Shown here one piece after another: positions 22,501-29,300 of a stretch of 64,000 bases of DNA. The notes below the pieces were generated by a model that was given only the letters and a program-made list of their open reading frames with translations, was not told where the DNA came from and did no database searches. Each line of letters starts with the position of its first letter. The first letter of the stretch is position 1. Position numbers and translations under genes: made by a program. The DNA comes from Variovorax paradoxus. GTDB taxonomy: Bacteria > Pseudomonadota > Gammaproteobacteria > Burkholderiales > Burkholderiaceae_C. The DNA lies in the NCBI RefSeq assembly GCF_018614955.1, contig NZ_JAGGNV010000050.1, positions 1 through 64,000 of the forward strand, given 5' to 3'.

Positions 22501-22513
22501 GGCGGCGAAGTGA
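16553..22513 (+). CDS. Periplasmic alpha-2-macroglobulin with thioester
   Basis: About 1986 residues, the largest gene here. A bacterial A2M traps proteases that enter the periplasm. The signal peptide (RALAAAALAFISLGAHA) lacks a lipoprotein cysteine, unlike E. coli YfhM. MG-type beta domains fill the first about 1150 residues; the thioester bait motif is CLEQ, with Cys near residue 1494 in YPYACLEQKASKSIG, so the trap should be active. Start is TTG at 16553, with AAGGAG 8 bases upstream. The usual partner, PBP1C, is 10 kb downstream rather than adjacent. The last about 140 bases switch to GGG/TTG-rich codons. Confidence 0.93.
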   Translation: MKTRTTTRALAAAALAFISLGAHALQITSLTPQGEVARIRQVMAKFDQAAVNFGDPKAPVPLAVSCTDAQAAKGTGRWTGEKQWVYDFENDLPPGVRCTVTRVSSFKSASGAELTGPERYQFNSGGPFVRNHQPSYGKIDEEQQFMLELNGPATQESVRENIWCQADGVGERVPIKLIEGEQRTALLKAFGRDKEAEKTPLRFVTLQCNRTLTPGGRVQLVYGKGVATPSGVVNNIERRLNFEVREPFAVSFTCERENAQSACLPLKPMVLQFNAPVARKLAAQITQKGGSKTIKPKFDDENAADDAVVDSVSFPPPFAEQTPFTIELPAKFVDASGRALASPDSFPLKVSTGAMPPLAKFAASPFGVVERLAEPGGTALMPVTVRRVEPALQVQALTPGKVSDMNPKTDAEIIAWFRKVRRYDTNYTVDRKQAARDVKGALPKVIDKEDRERIQTRMVSLLGGQANVKTLDMPKAEGGDPRPFEVIGIPLTPGFHVLEIASQKLGDALLDERYGAGRTMYVRTTALATNLAVHFKLGRENAVAWVTTLDKGKVVANAAVRVSDCNGREVAAGTTDARGLVQLSGIAPNAPTCATEDDYSGDAYFVSARAKDDKGVEDLAFTWSDWQRGIEPWRFNVPTSMEPQPDRVAHTVFDRTLLRAGETVSMKHLIRTQTSKGFGLPDTLPDTLVVTHVGSGQQYTQPLKWRRTATGGRSGENTFAIPPAAKLGVYQVELKSGKEGTDGDQGGSYSTGQFRVEEFRLPVLEGRIAPSEKKPLVAATSLPTEVQINYVAGGAAANLPVRVSAAVRGKSLSFADFDAFSFSPPRKDGLIAVDADESDSAAQDLRVIADKLPLTLDKDGAGKLTIEKIPLAKATPRELLLEATYSDPNGEVQTLRSVQTLWPAAVIAGIKTEGWVSTSQKLKFQALALGLSGKPQEGVTLNVRAIARITTTSRKRMVGGFYTYDNKTEVKEIGTVCSGKSDARGLLLCEAELKEAGQVELIASATDKDGRDSRAASSVYVTKQGELWFGGEDHDRIDVLPEKKSYQPGETAKFQVRSPFRFATALVSVEREGVIETQVVQLNGQDPTVSLRVKSEWGPNAYVSVLALRGRLREVPWYSFFTWGFKAPREWWTAFWYEGKEYVAPTALVDLSKPAYRLGLAEIRVGTQAHQIEVKVASDKPSYPVRGNALVTISARLPDGKPAAGAEVALAAVDQALLELMPNDSWKLLEAMLQRRSWGVSTSTAQMEIVGRRHYGRKAVPAGGGGGKGQTRELLDTLLLWNPAVVLDANGQATVTVPLNDALTTFKIVAVADAGTGLFGTGQTSIQATQDLQIVSGLPPLVREDDQFRAQITLRNTTQKPMKVEATPRATLITLAPQTVDIPAGEARELAWNVTAPAQLAQTRAEALLWEIEAKDTIGGARDALKLRQRIVPAVPLTVQQATLVQLDGPFTLDVAPPADALPGRGGLKLSLQPRLAEGLTGVRDWFAAYPYACLEQKASKSIGLRDGKAWQTVVAQLPSYLDGDGLANYFPPRDGEANRGSDTLTAYLLAATHEAAALDPAFTLPDAARAPMEQGLIAFVEGRIQREFWSPQKDLDVRKLAALEALSRYGKAQGRMAGSITIAPNQWPTSAVIDWLNILKRVPDVPQRQQRMAEADNVLKARLSYQGTKLVFSTERDDYWWWLMTNGDVNTARLLLTVLDDPAWKDDIGKLATGFIGRQQNGAWHTTTANLWGGLALEKFSKQFESAPVAGITAANLGAIKAQVDWRKVERVKTSDASGAPNQTAAFGAPAAPGNLRNNSMFLPWPASNAARDTLLVTQSGSGKPWLTLQSIAAVQLTAPFAAGYAIKKTITPVEQAVQGIYTRGDVLRVSLEVNASADMTWVAITDPIPGGATILGGGLGRDSQIATQGEKRTGAGWQAFEERSFEAFRSYYQHLPKGMVKMEYTVRLNNVGDFALPPSRVEALYAPEMFGEVPNGRVKVEAAK

Positions 22514-22539
22514 ACGGCTAGTGGAAGCATCCATGGCGA

Positions 22540-22558
22540 AGTCCCTTCTATGGGGACT
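22540..22558 (+). terminator. Weak hairpin after the alpha-2-macroglobulin gene
   Basis: AGTCCC (22540-22545) and GGGACT (22553-22558) form a 6-bp stem with a 7-base loop, 26 bases after the stop codon. No T-run follows. It may end the transcript or mark the edge of the inserted block. Confidence 0.3.
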
Positions 22559-22910
22559 CGTCTGTCAAGCCCTTTTGATCATCGTATCGATGAGCGGTAT
22601 TTCATGGCGGCACCTGTGTGTTGCTGAGAGATTGAGATGGCATGGCACCGGTGATGCACCTTGATCCGAGGTCGGGGTATGACGAGCGTTCGAGCCAGTT
22701 GCTCGGACGACCTTCTATCCGTGCAGGGCGCGGACACCCTGCACCACATGCTGCATGCGCGCGAGCGCACTGGCAGACCCCAGTTACCGAAGCGCCCCTT
22801 CTTTCGAGACGGTCACTTTGCAGTGACCCAGGGACTTCGCGGGCGCGTCGACCTTTGATCATGATGATGCGCTTGGACCTCCGTGCGTTGGAGCAGGGGC
22901 CGCCCGGGCT
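22559..22910. other. Non-coding interval beside the IS110 element
   Basis: No supportable gene in 352 bases. A perfect 7-bp hairpin with a TTGC loop (GGTCACT / AGTGACC) is at 22811-22828. The stretch probably includes the right end of the IS110-family element, which lacks terminal inverted repeats, so the boundary cannot be fixed from one copy. Confidence 0.4.
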
Positions 22911-24046
22911 TCAGGCAGTGGCCGGCTTGAGCAAGGCCCCGGCCGGGATCTCGCCGTACTGAAGATAGCGCCACAAAGCGATCGCCAGTCTTCTCGCCAT
23001 GGCGACGATGCCTACTCTGCGCATGCGCGAGCCGCCACCAGCGAAGCGCCGATTGAACCACTGGGTCAAGGCGCTGCCGGGCTGCAGGCGCAACCAGCAC
23101 CAGGCCAGTTCCACCAGCAATGTACGCGCTCGTTTGTTGCCGCCCTTGCTGATGCCTTGCTCGATCTTGCTGTCGCCGCTGGAATACGGCGTAGGCGCCA
23201 GCCCGAGGCAGCCGGCCAGCTCGCGCCGGTTGGCGAAGCGCCGCCAGCCGAACACTTCTTTGACCAACACCCAAGCGCCGTTGGGCCCGACGGCGCGCAG
23301 CTGCGCGAGTTGCGCCACCAGCCGTTGCTTGCCGTTGGCCAGTTCCTGTCGCCGCTCGGCCTCCAGCGCTTTCATCTGCTGCCTGACCAGTGCCAGCCGC
23401 TCGCTCTCGCGCTCGATCTCGGCGCGCAGCACCGGGGGCACCTGCTCACTATGGCGCTCCCACCAGCTCGCCCAATCACGCCCGCCGATGATGACGTTCG
23501 AGCGCATGTTGTGCAGCACCAGCAGCGCGCCGATGCGGTTCGTGTGTGAGGTGCGCTCCTTCGTCAGCCGAGCGAACTCGCGGTGCGTGCGGCGCGCGTC
23601 TTCGTCCTCGGGCGTGGGCTCATGCACCACCGACCACACACGCTCGCCGCGATGATGGCGCAGCAGCATCGCCAACAACTTGTCACCATCGAGCCGGTCG
23701 GTCTTGGCCCGTCTAGCGTGTCGGTTCACCTCGATGCTGGAGGAGTCGACAACGATGTTGTCGACACCCTGCTCGATCAGCCAGCGATGCAGCCACCAGC
23801 CATCGCGGCCGGCTTCGTAGCACGAGTCACCTTGGCCTGTGGCTCGAGCTTGCAGCGCTCACGGGCCTTGCCCATGCAATGCGTAATTGCGGCCTTGTCG
23901 CCGGCGTCCACGTTGTACCGGCTCGCGCCGAGGCGGCCATCGCTCGCCGTCAGCTTCCAGGCCTTGTCGCCGAGTTCGAAGCTCATGTACAGCTCGCCCT
24001 GGATCGCCGTATCCTCACGTTGTGGGACTGCCTGGGTTGTCGACAT
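22911..24046 (-). pseudogene. IS110-family transposase, split by a frameshift
   Basis: The N-terminal part (start MSTTQAVPQREDTAIQG at 24046, AAGGAG 6 bases upstream) runs to QAKV near 23835. The frame then breaks and continues in the next frame as YEAGRDGWWLHRWLIEQGV, followed by the DEDD-domain residues (VDSSSIEVNRHARRAKTD, RLDGDKLL) and the C-terminal Transposase_20 region with GCLGLAPTPYSSGDS and QGISKGGNKRARTLLVELAW. Eight bases lie where nine are expected between GTG and TAC, so one base was lost. IS110 elements are not known to need frameshifting, so the copy is probably inactive. Confidence 0.85.
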
Positions 24047-24078
24047 TTCCATCTCCTTTGCCAAGAAGTTAAGGAAAT

Positions 24079-24097
24079 CCCGTTCTAGCCAAACGGG
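24079..24097 (-). other. Hairpin in the IS110 leader, possible bridge-RNA remnant
   Basis: CCCGTT (24079-24084) and AACGGG (24092-24097) form a 6-bp stem with a 7-base loop, 32 bases before the transposase start codon. The position fits the guide (bridge) RNA region of IS110 elements. The leader looks too short for a complete one unless it extends past 24140. Confidence 0.35.
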
Positions 24098-24145
24098 TCT
24101 CGCTCGGGTAGTCCCACATAGCATCTTTCACAGACTCCAGCGAGC

Positions 24146-24565
24146 ATGAAGCTCACAGTCCTGCCTCTCACACCCGAACGCTGGCCTGACCTCGAAGCAC
24201 TGTTCAATGCCAAGGGGTGCTCGGTGGCTCGCGGGTGCTGGTGCATGCACTACCGCCGAAGCAGCGCGCGCGGATCCCTGCCCTCGGGGACAACGCGTGC
24301 TCAGCCCGTCTGGTCGGTCATCTGTTTCGTTGTGCCATCCGAGTATCGCGGCCAAGGTGTCGCGCAGGCGCTCCTCGACGGAGCCATTGCCTACGCCAGG
24401 AAACGAGGCGCCACGCTGCTCGAGGCGTGCCCCGTGGACAAACCCGGCCGCTCCGGCGACGATCAGATGTGGTTCGGTGCCAAGTCGATGTACGACCGCG
24501 CGGGTTTCAAGGAAGTTGCGCGTCGCAAGCCGCGGCGGCCTGTCGTGCGGCTCAAGCCCGCTTGA
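24146..24565 (+). CDS. GNAT-type acetyltransferase with an internal gap
   Basis: 139 residues, cytoplasmic. The N-terminus (LTPERWPDLEALFNAKGCS then VARGCWCMHYRRSS) and C-terminus (acetyl-CoA loop PSEYRGQGVAQALL, then KSMYDRAGFKEVARRKPRRP) match a family usually near 190-200 residues. The stretch that should carry the middle of the fold is replaced by a short ARGSLPSGTTRA linker. About 50-60 residues therefore seem deleted without breaking the frame, so activity is doubtful. It is the first gene of the small-gene array, about 100 bases from the IS110 transposase start. Confidence 0.7.
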   Translation: MKLTVLPLTPERWPDLEALFNAKGCSVARGCWCMHYRRSSARGSLPSGTTRAQPVWSVICFVVPSEYRGQGVAQALLDGAIAYARKRGATLLEACPVDKPGRSGDDQMWFGAKSMYDRAGFKEVARRKPRRPVVRLKPA

Positions 24566-24643
24566 GCGTTTCCGCAATCTGCGAAGTTGCCGACCACCTC
24601 CCAGCCATTGAGCAAGAATTTCAGCAGCCGAACGAGAAAGCAA

Positions 24644-24949
24644 ATGCCAAAGGGATACTGGATCGCCCGCGCCGATGTCGCCGACCCGGAGGCCTACAAG
24701 GCCTACGTCGCGGCCAACGCAAAGCCATTCGCGATGTTTGGCGCACGCTTCCTCGCGCGCGGCGGCCGCTTCGAGAATCCCGAGGGCAGCAGCCGCACGC
24801 GCAACGTCGTGATCGAGTTCCCTTCGTACCAGTCTGCCCTTGACTGCTGGAAGTCACCCGAATATCAGGAGGCGCTCAAACTGCGCTTGCCCGTTTCCAC
24901 CTTCGATCTGGTCATCATCGAGGGTTACGACGGTCCGCAACCGTCTTGA
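24644..24949 (+). CDS. DUF1330 family protein
   Basis: 101 residues, a single dimeric alpha/beta-barrel domain: MPKGYWIARADVADPEAYKAY, then AMFGARFLARGG and VVIEFPSYQSALDCWKSPEYQEA. Function is not established for the family. ATG at 24644 gives the standard N-terminus; an upstream in-frame ATG at 24587 would add 19 unrelated residues. The 78 bases before it are the longest gap in the array; the next gene starts 10 bases after its stop. Confidence 0.88.
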   Translation: MPKGYWIARADVADPEAYKAYVAANAKPFAMFGARFLARGGRFENPEGSSRTRNVVIEFPSYQSALDCWKSPEYQEALKLRLPVSTFDLVIIEGYDGPQPS

Positions 24950-24959
24950 TGGATACCCC

Positions 24960-25349
24960 ATGACCAGAAAACTCATCAGCTCAGGCTCCACCTTCGAGGA
25001 GCAGATCGGCTACTCGCGCGCCGTCGTCGACGGCGACTGGGTGTTCGTATCGGGCACCACAGGTTTCGACTACGCAACGATGACCATCTCGGACAACGTG
25101 GTCGAGCAGGCCGAGCAGTGCCTGAAGAACATCGAGTCCGCATTGCAGCAGGCCGATGCGAACATGAAGGACGTGGTGCGTGTCACCTATGTGCTGCCGA
25201 ATGGCGCCGAGTTCGAATCATGCTGGCCGGTGCTGCGCAGGTACTTCGGCGAGGTGCGCCCGGCGGCGATGATGATCTCCGCGGGCCTGGCCGATCCGCG
25301 CATGAAGATCGAGATCGAAGTCACGGCCAGGAAGCGTTCGCAAGCCTGA
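24960..25349 (+). CDS. RidA family protein
   Basis: 129 residues of the RidA/YjgF fold, which hydrolyses reactive enamine/imine intermediates. Visible: FEEQIGYSRAVVDGDWVFVSGTTG, QAEQCLKNIESALQQADANMKDVVRV, and a C-terminal PAAMMISAGLADPRMKIEIEV. The canonical Arg at the active site (usually R in ..PARTTV..) is replaced here by Met-Met (RPAAMMI), so enzymatic activity may differ. Start ATG at 24960, 10 bases after the DUF1330 stop. Confidence 0.88.
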   Translation: MTRKLISSGSTFEEQIGYSRAVVDGDWVFVSGTTGFDYATMTISDNVVEQAEQCLKNIESALQQADANMKDVVRVTYVLPNGAEFESCWPVLRRYFGEVRPAAMMISAGLADPRMKIEIEVTARKRSQA

Positions 25350-25352
25350 GAT

Positions 25353-25856
25353 ATGAACCCCATCACGCTCCAAGCCCTCGAAAACTTCCCGCAACAGCTG
25401 GAGGCGCACTACGCCGCCATCCCCTCAGAGTTCAAACACTGGGTACCGCCCTCCTGGGACGGCGTACCGAGCGAGCCTTTCACCGCCATCGAGCAGGTCT
25501 GCCATGTGCGCGACATCGAGATCGAGGGCTATCACGTGCGCTTCCAGCGCACGCTGAACGAGTCCAACCCCTTGCTCGCGTCCATCGAAAGCGAGGAGCT
25601 TGCCAAGTCGCGCGCCTACGCCACGGCCGATACATCCGCCGTCTTTGCCTCTTTCAGGGCGGCACGTGCGAAGACCCTCGCGCTCATCACCGGGCTGAGC
25701 GCCGAACAGTTCGATCGCACCGCGGAGTTCGAAGGCTACGGCCCGCTGTCGCTGCGCAGCCTGGTGCACTATCTTTGCAGCCATGATCAGCAGCACCTGG
25801 CCGGGCTGCAATGGCTGCTCGGAAAGATCGAAGCCTCGCGTGTTCACGCCAGTTGA
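25353..25856 (+). CDS. DinB superfamily protein
   Basis: 167 residues, a four-helix bundle. The three metal-ligand histidines of the family are visible in the helix with EQVCHVRDIE (near residue 51) and in the C-terminal LCSHDQQHLAGLQWLL (two His, near residues 143 and 147). Related proteins include bacillithiol or mycothiol transferases and many of unknown role. It starts 3 bases after the RidA stop. Not to be confused with DNA polymerase IV, also called dinB, at the end of the window. Confidence 0.87.
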   Translation: MNPITLQALENFPQQLEAHYAAIPSEFKHWVPPSWDGVPSEPFTAIEQVCHVRDIEIEGYHVRFQRTLNESNPLLASIESEELAKSRAYATADTSAVFASFRAARAKTLALITGLSAEQFDRTAEFEGYGPLSLRSLVHYLCSHDQQHLAGLQWLLGKIEASRVHAS

Positions 25857-25877
25857 CGCCTACCCACGAAAGAATCC

Positions 25878-26249
25878 ATGCCGAATGTCGCCTCCCCCAA
25901 GCAGGTCGCTGCTTCACTCACCGAGTTCTGGTCGCCGCGCGTCGTCGCGGAGGTCGACGACGCCTACATCAAGGTCGCCAAGGTTCAGGGCTCCCTGGCC
26001 TGGCACAGCCATGAGCACGAAGACGAGCTGTTTCTCGTGCTCAAGGGTCGTTTGCGCATCGAAATGGAAAGCGGGCCGGTCGAGCTCGGCGAAGGCGAGA
26101 TGTTCGTCGTTCCCAAAGGCGTGCGCCACAACCCGGTGGCCGAAGAGGAATGCCATCTCATGCTGATCGAGCGCAAGTCGACGCTGCACACGGGCGACGT
26201 CGTGACCGAGAAGACCCGCTCTCTTGACGAGCAATTGCGTCCCGTCTGA
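25878..26249 (+). CDS. Cupin domain protein
   Basis: 123 residues, a single small beta-barrel. The first cupin motif, WHSHEHEDELFLVLKGRLRIE, provides two or three histidines and a glutamate for metal binding; the second, PKGVRHNPVAEEECHLM, provides the last histidine. It resembles mannose-6-phosphate isomerase-like small cupins. The substrate is unknown. It follows the DinB-fold gene by 21 bases. Confidence 0.88.
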   Translation: MPNVASPKQVAASLTEFWSPRVVAEVDDAYIKVAKVQGSLAWHSHEHEDELFLVLKGRLRIEMESGPVELGEGEMFVVPKGVRHNPVAEEECHLMLIERKSTLHTGDVVTEKTRSLDEQLRPV

Positions 26250-26268
26250 GCGACTGCATCACATTCCC

Positions 26269-26820
26269 ATGCATGACAACGATTGGTCCGTCGCCTCCGT
26301 GACGCTTCCCGGCGAATCACGCATCGCGCGCGCGTACGCGACGACGGACCTGGCCGACGCCTACGCGGTCCGCCTGCCGAAGGATGCGATCACCGATCCC
26401 GAGCTGCTTGCGCGTTTTCTCTTCTCCCAGCAAGCGCCGTGGGTTGCAGGCCTGATGCGAATCCGTGACACGCTCGTTGCCGGCTTCGGCCTCAAGACAT
26501 CAGGCCAGCTGAAAAGCCCTTCTGCCCGGTCGCGCAACGACCGCATCTCCATCTTCAAGATCTATGAGAAGGGCACGCACGAAATCCTGCTGGGCGAAGA
26601 CGACAAGCACCTGGACTTCCGGGTGTCGGTGTTGCACCAGACGCGGACAGTCTCCACGGAAAGCGCACCCTACCTGGTCGTGTCCACCGTCGTGCATTGC
26701 CACAACCTCCTGGGGCGCACGTACATCCGGCTCATCGCGCCCTTCCATCGATTGGTGGTTCAGTCCATCATGCGCAGAGCCGCTCGTGCCGGGTGGCCCG
26801 TTCTTTCGCAAACTCCGTAG
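26269..26820 (+). CDS. DUF2867 family protein
   Basis: 183 residues. The arrangement ADAYAVRLPKDA, then PWVAGLMRIRDTLVAGFGLK, then ILLGEDDKHLDFRVSVL, and the C-terminal VVHCHNLLGRTYIRLIAPFHRLVVQSIMRRA fits DUF2867 proteins, whose function is unknown; they are sometimes fused to sugar epimerase-like domains. ATG at 26269 begins the conserved part; no strong ribosome site is visible. The DUF4406 gene follows 9 bases after its stop. Confidence 0.82.
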   Translation: MHDNDWSVASVTLPGESRIARAYATTDLADAYAVRLPKDAITDPELLARFLFSQQAPWVAGLMRIRDTLVAGFGLKTSGQLKSPSARSRNDRISIFKIYEKGTHEILLGEDDKHLDFRVSVLHQTRTVSTESAPYLVVSTVVHCHNLLGRTYIRLIAPFHRLVVQSIMRRAARAGWPVLSQTP

Positions 26821-26829
26821 GAGCAAGAA

Positions 26830-27204
26830 GTGCCCACGCAGATGATCCTGGTCGCCGGCCCCTACCGCTCCGGCACGAACGACGATCCCTTGCTCATCGC
26901 CAAGAACGTCGCGGCGATGACCGAAGCCTCGCTCCTGCTGTTCCGCGCCGGCCACCTGCCTGTCATGGGCGAGTGGTTCGCGCTCCCGCTCATCGAGCAC
27001 GCGGGCTCCAAGCGCATCGGGGACGCCGTGTTCAACGAGATCTTCCACCCCATCTCGCGCAGGCTGGTCGCCCAGTGCGATGGCTGCCTGCGCATCGGCG
27101 GTGCGTCTGCCGGTGCCGACGAGATGGTGGCCCTCGCCAGGCAGCACGGAAAGGCCGTGTACCACGCGCTCGAGGAAATACCCGGTGCCGACACGCCGCT
27201 ATGA
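26830..27204 (+). CDS. DUF4406 family protein (deoxyribosyltransferase-like)
   Basis: 124 residues. MILVAGPYRSGT at the N-terminus, the helix with HLPVMGEWFALPL, and the closing CDGCLRIGGASAGADEMVALARQHGKAVYH match the nucleoside 2-deoxyribosyltransferase-like fold of DUF4406. GTG start at 26830 with AGGAG about 7 bases upstream. Its 3' end overlaps the next gene by 20 bases, indicating co-expression. Confidence 0.82.
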   Translation: MPTQMILVAGPYRSGTNDDPLLIAKNVAAMTEASLLLFRAGHLPVMGEWFALPLIEHAGSKRIGDAVFNEIFHPISRRLVAQCDGCLRIGGASAGADEMVALARQHGKAVYHALEEIPGADTPL

Positions 27205-27670
27205 CATCGCCGTGGGCGGCCTCGTCATCCTGATCGCGGCCTTCTATTTCATCTACGCCGCGCTCGGCTCCTACGTGCGGCAGTCGCAGGCGCATTCCTC
27301 CTTCATCCCCGTCGGCGCAACGATCGTCGAGGCTTCGGTTCGGTCCAGCGGCAGCACGGCAGCCGCGCATGGCGAATCCTTCTCGCCGCGCATCGTCTAC
27401 CGCTACAACGTGGGCGGGAAGGCGAACCAGAGCGATCGCTACTTCTTCGTCGGCGACGGATGGCGCGATGCCGCTTCGGCGCAAGCGGTCGTGGCGCGCT
27501 TCCCAACGGGAAGCTCGGTGCATGTGTACGTGGACAAGGCCGATCCCGCGCAGGCCGTGATCGACAGAAGCAAACCCCGGCTCGGCGTGCTGCTGTACCT
27601 GCTCCCCATCGCGACCCTGGGGCTCGGCGTCTTGGCCTACGGCTTGCGCAAACGAAAAGAGACGCGCTAA
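27185..27670 (+). CDS. DUF3592 membrane protein
   Basis: 161 residues with a membrane helix at each end: IAVGGLVILIAAFYFIYAALG near residues 8-28 and LGVLLYLLPIATLGLGVLAYGL near the C-terminus. Between them is a beta-rich soluble domain (FSPRIVYRYNVGGK, then GSSVHVYVDKADPAQAVID) typical of DUF3592. Start is GTG at 27185, preceded by GAGGA 9 bases upstream and overlapping the DUF4406 gene. Function unknown. Confidence 0.85.
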   Translation: MPTRRYDIAVGGLVILIAAFYFIYAALGSYVRQSQAHSSFIPVGATIVEASVRSSGSTAAAHGESFSPRIVYRYNVGGKANQSDRYFFVGDGWRDAASAQAVVARFPTGSSVHVYVDKADPAQAVIDRSKPRLGVLLYLLPIATLGLGVLAYGLRKRKETR

Positions 27671-27683
27671 AACGCGAGGCGTG

Positions 27684-28097
27684 ATGTCCCTCGATCGCCT
27701 TGCATTCATCGCGGTACTGGCAGCCATGCTCGCCGCATGTGCGCCGATGCGCAGCACCGGCTGCGCGAGCGGAGAGCAGGCGCTCGTTCATGATTCGCTG
27801 ATCTTCGGTACCGGCAAGCCCCGCGGCGGCGTGGTGACGTCCGCGGAATGGGCCGAGTTCCTGAAAAGCACCGTCACGCCGCGCTTTCCGCAAGGCCTGA
27901 CCGTATCGCCCGCGTCGGGGCAGTGGCGCGGCGCCGATGGCGCGATCGTTCAAGAGGCGTCGCAGCTGCTCCAGCTCGTTCATCCAGACGACACGGCCAG
28001 CGAGCGCGCCGTCCAGGAACTCGTCGCGGCGTACAAGGCGCAGTTCCAGCAGGAGGCCGTGCTGCGCGTCAAGGCAAGGGCCTGCGTATCCTTCTAG
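27684..28097 (+). CDS. DUF3574 lipoprotein
   Basis: 137 residues. Lipoprotein signal with LAAMLAACAPMRS (Cys near 20). The DUF3574 core is clear: DSLIFGTGKPRGGVVTSAEW, then FLKSTVTPRFPQGLTV, SGQWRGADGAIVQEASQLLQLV. Function unknown. Adjacent GTG and ATG codons lie at 27681 and 27684, with GAGG just before; ATG is preferred on spacing. Gap to the previous gene 13 bases. Confidence 0.83.
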   Translation: MSLDRLAFIAVLAAMLAACAPMRSTGCASGEQALVHDSLIFGTGKPRGGVVTSAEWAEFLKSTVTPRFPQGLTVSPASGQWRGADGAIVQEASQLLQLVHPDDTASERAVQELVAAYKAQFQQEAVLRVKARACVSF

Positions 28098-28125
28098 ACT
28101 TGAAGACCGAACTCGTGGAGCGGCC

Positions 28126-28425
28126 ATGTGCAGAAACATCAAGACCCTGTTCAACTTCGAACCTCCCGCGACGGATGAGGAGATACGCACCGCGTCCCTG
28201 CAGTTCGTGCGCAAGCTCAGCGGCTTCAACAGCCCGTCCAAGCTCAACCAGGAGGCCTTCGATCGCGCGGTGGAAGACGTGGCGAGCGCGGCCCGCGTCC
28301 TGATCGAGTCGCTGGTGACCACCGCCGATCCGCGCGATCGCGAGATCGAGGCCGAGCGGGCGCGCGCCAGGTCGGCGAACCGATTCGGAACACAGCCATA
28401 CCGGCCCGTGAAGGCAGCGTCATGA
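28126..28425 (+). CDS. DUF2277 family protein
   Basis: 99 residues, starting with the family hallmark MCRNIKTLFNFEPPATDEE followed by LQFVRKLSGFNSPSKLNQEAF and SLVTTADPRDREIEAERARA. Helical, cytoplasmic, of unknown function. GGAG lies 6 bases before the ATG. The next gene's ATG overlaps its stop (ATGA). Confidence 0.9.
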   Translation: MCRNIKTLFNFEPPATDEEIRTASLQFVRKLSGFNSPSKLNQEAFDRAVEDVASAARVLIESLVTTADPRDREIEAERARARSANRFGTQPYRPVKAAS

Positions 28426-28838
28426 CCCCGGCCCTCCCCTCCGTCGAAGCCGTCCAGCAGATCCTGAACCCGCTGTTCCCGGGCCTGATGGGCGTGCGCA
28501 TCGTCGCGCTCGAAGCGGAGCGCGTGGTGGCCGAGCTCGCTGTGCGTCCCGATCTCTGCACCACCGGCGGCATCCTGCATGGCGGGGCCTACATGGCTTT
28601 CGCCGACACGCTCGGCGCGGTCGGTACCTTCATCAACATGCCGCAGGGCAAACGGACGACGACCACGGATTCCAGCACCAAGTTCATCGGCGGCGCGCGC
28701 GCGAACACGACGATCACGGCCGAATGCCTCGCCCTGCACCGGGGGCGGACCACCATGGTGTGGCAGACGACGATCCGCTCCGCGGAAGGCAAGCTGTGCG
28801 CCGTCGTCACGCAGACGCAGCTGGTCATGGACGCCTAG
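28422..28838 (+). CDS. PaaI-type thioesterase
   Basis: 138 residues of the hot-dog fold. The signature is GGILHGGAYMAFADTLGAVGT (His-Gly-Gly and the catalytic acidic residue), followed by TTTDSSTKFIGGARANTTITAE. It would hydrolyse acyl- or aryl-CoA thioesters; the substrate is unknown. Overlaps the preceding gene by 4 bases, so translation is coupled. Confidence 0.9.
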   Translation: MTPALPSVEAVQQILNPLFPGLMGVRIVALEAERVVAELAVRPDLCTTGGILHGGAYMAFADTLGAVGTFINMPQGKRTTTTDSSTKFIGGARANTTITAECLALHRGRTTMVWQTTIRSAEGKLCAVVTQTQLVMDA

Positions 28839-28850
28839 CGGCAGAGCTTC

Positions 28851-29300
28851 ATGAAAGGCGCATCCGTCGTCGTGAGATTGCTCGGTCCCGAAGAGGCCGA
28901 GGTGCTTGCGAACGTTGCGCCGGACGTGTTCGACTTCGATGTGCAGTCGAAGCTCGCCGAGGAGTTCCTGAACGATCCGCGGCACCATCTGGCGGTCGCG
29001 CTGGATGGCGAGCAGGTCGTGGGCATGGCTTCCGGCGTCCACTACATCCACCCCGACCAGCGTGCGCAGCTCTTCATCAACGAGGTCGGCGTCGCGCCCA
29101 GCCACCAGCGCCGGGGCATCGGCCGCCGGCTGGTCGCGGCATTGCTGTCGCGCGCCAGGGCGCTGGGCTGCACCGAAGCCTGGGTCGCCACGGAGCCGGA
29201 CAACGAGGCGGCTCGCGGCCTGTACGCGGCGGCGGGCGCCATCGAAGATCCGGAGCCGTTCGTCCTCTACGCTTTTCCGTTGAACCAGAAAGGACCTTGA
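28851..29300 (+). CDS. GNAT family N-acetyltransferase
   Basis: 149 residues with a complete GNAT fold: LAVALDGEQVVGMASGVHYI, then the acetyl-CoA loop VAPSHQRRGIGRRLVAALL, and EAWVATEPDNEAARGLYAAAGA. Some similarity to aminoglycoside 3-N-acetyltransferase-I-like proteins, but general GNAT is the safe call. Unlike the GNAT gene at 24146 it looks intact. Its TGA overlaps the ATG of the next gene by one base. Confidence 0.88.
   Translation: MKGASVVVRLLGPEEAEVLANVAPDVFDFDVQSKLAEEFLNDPRHHLAVALDGEQVVGMASGVHYIHPDQRAQLFINEVGVAPSHQRRGIGRRLVAALLSRARALGCTEAWVATEPDNEAARGLYAAAGAIEDPEPFVLYAFPLNQKGP

Larger units (their letters stand above)
22911..24140 (-). mobile_element. IS110-family insertion sequence (boundaries approximate)
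   Basis: Defined by the broken transposase plus about 90 bases of leader before it. IS110 elements encode a structured RNA in a non-coding end, and this leader contains a clear hairpin (see 24079-24097). It sits at the border between the alpha-2-macroglobulin gene and the small-gene array. Exact ends need a second copy or an empty site. Confidence 0.6.

Noticed and set aside
15425..22534. A 2369-codon open frame on the minus strand antisense to the alpha-2-macroglobulin gene
   Set aside because: Its codons mirror those of the A2M gene, the product is low-complexity His/Arg/Leu/Val without domains, and such long antisense frames are expected in GC-rich genes with strong third-position bias.
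22642..22962. 106-codon open frame in the interval beside the IS110 element
   Set aside because: No ribosome site, no domain, composition typical of a chance frame; it also runs into the transposase end on the other strand.
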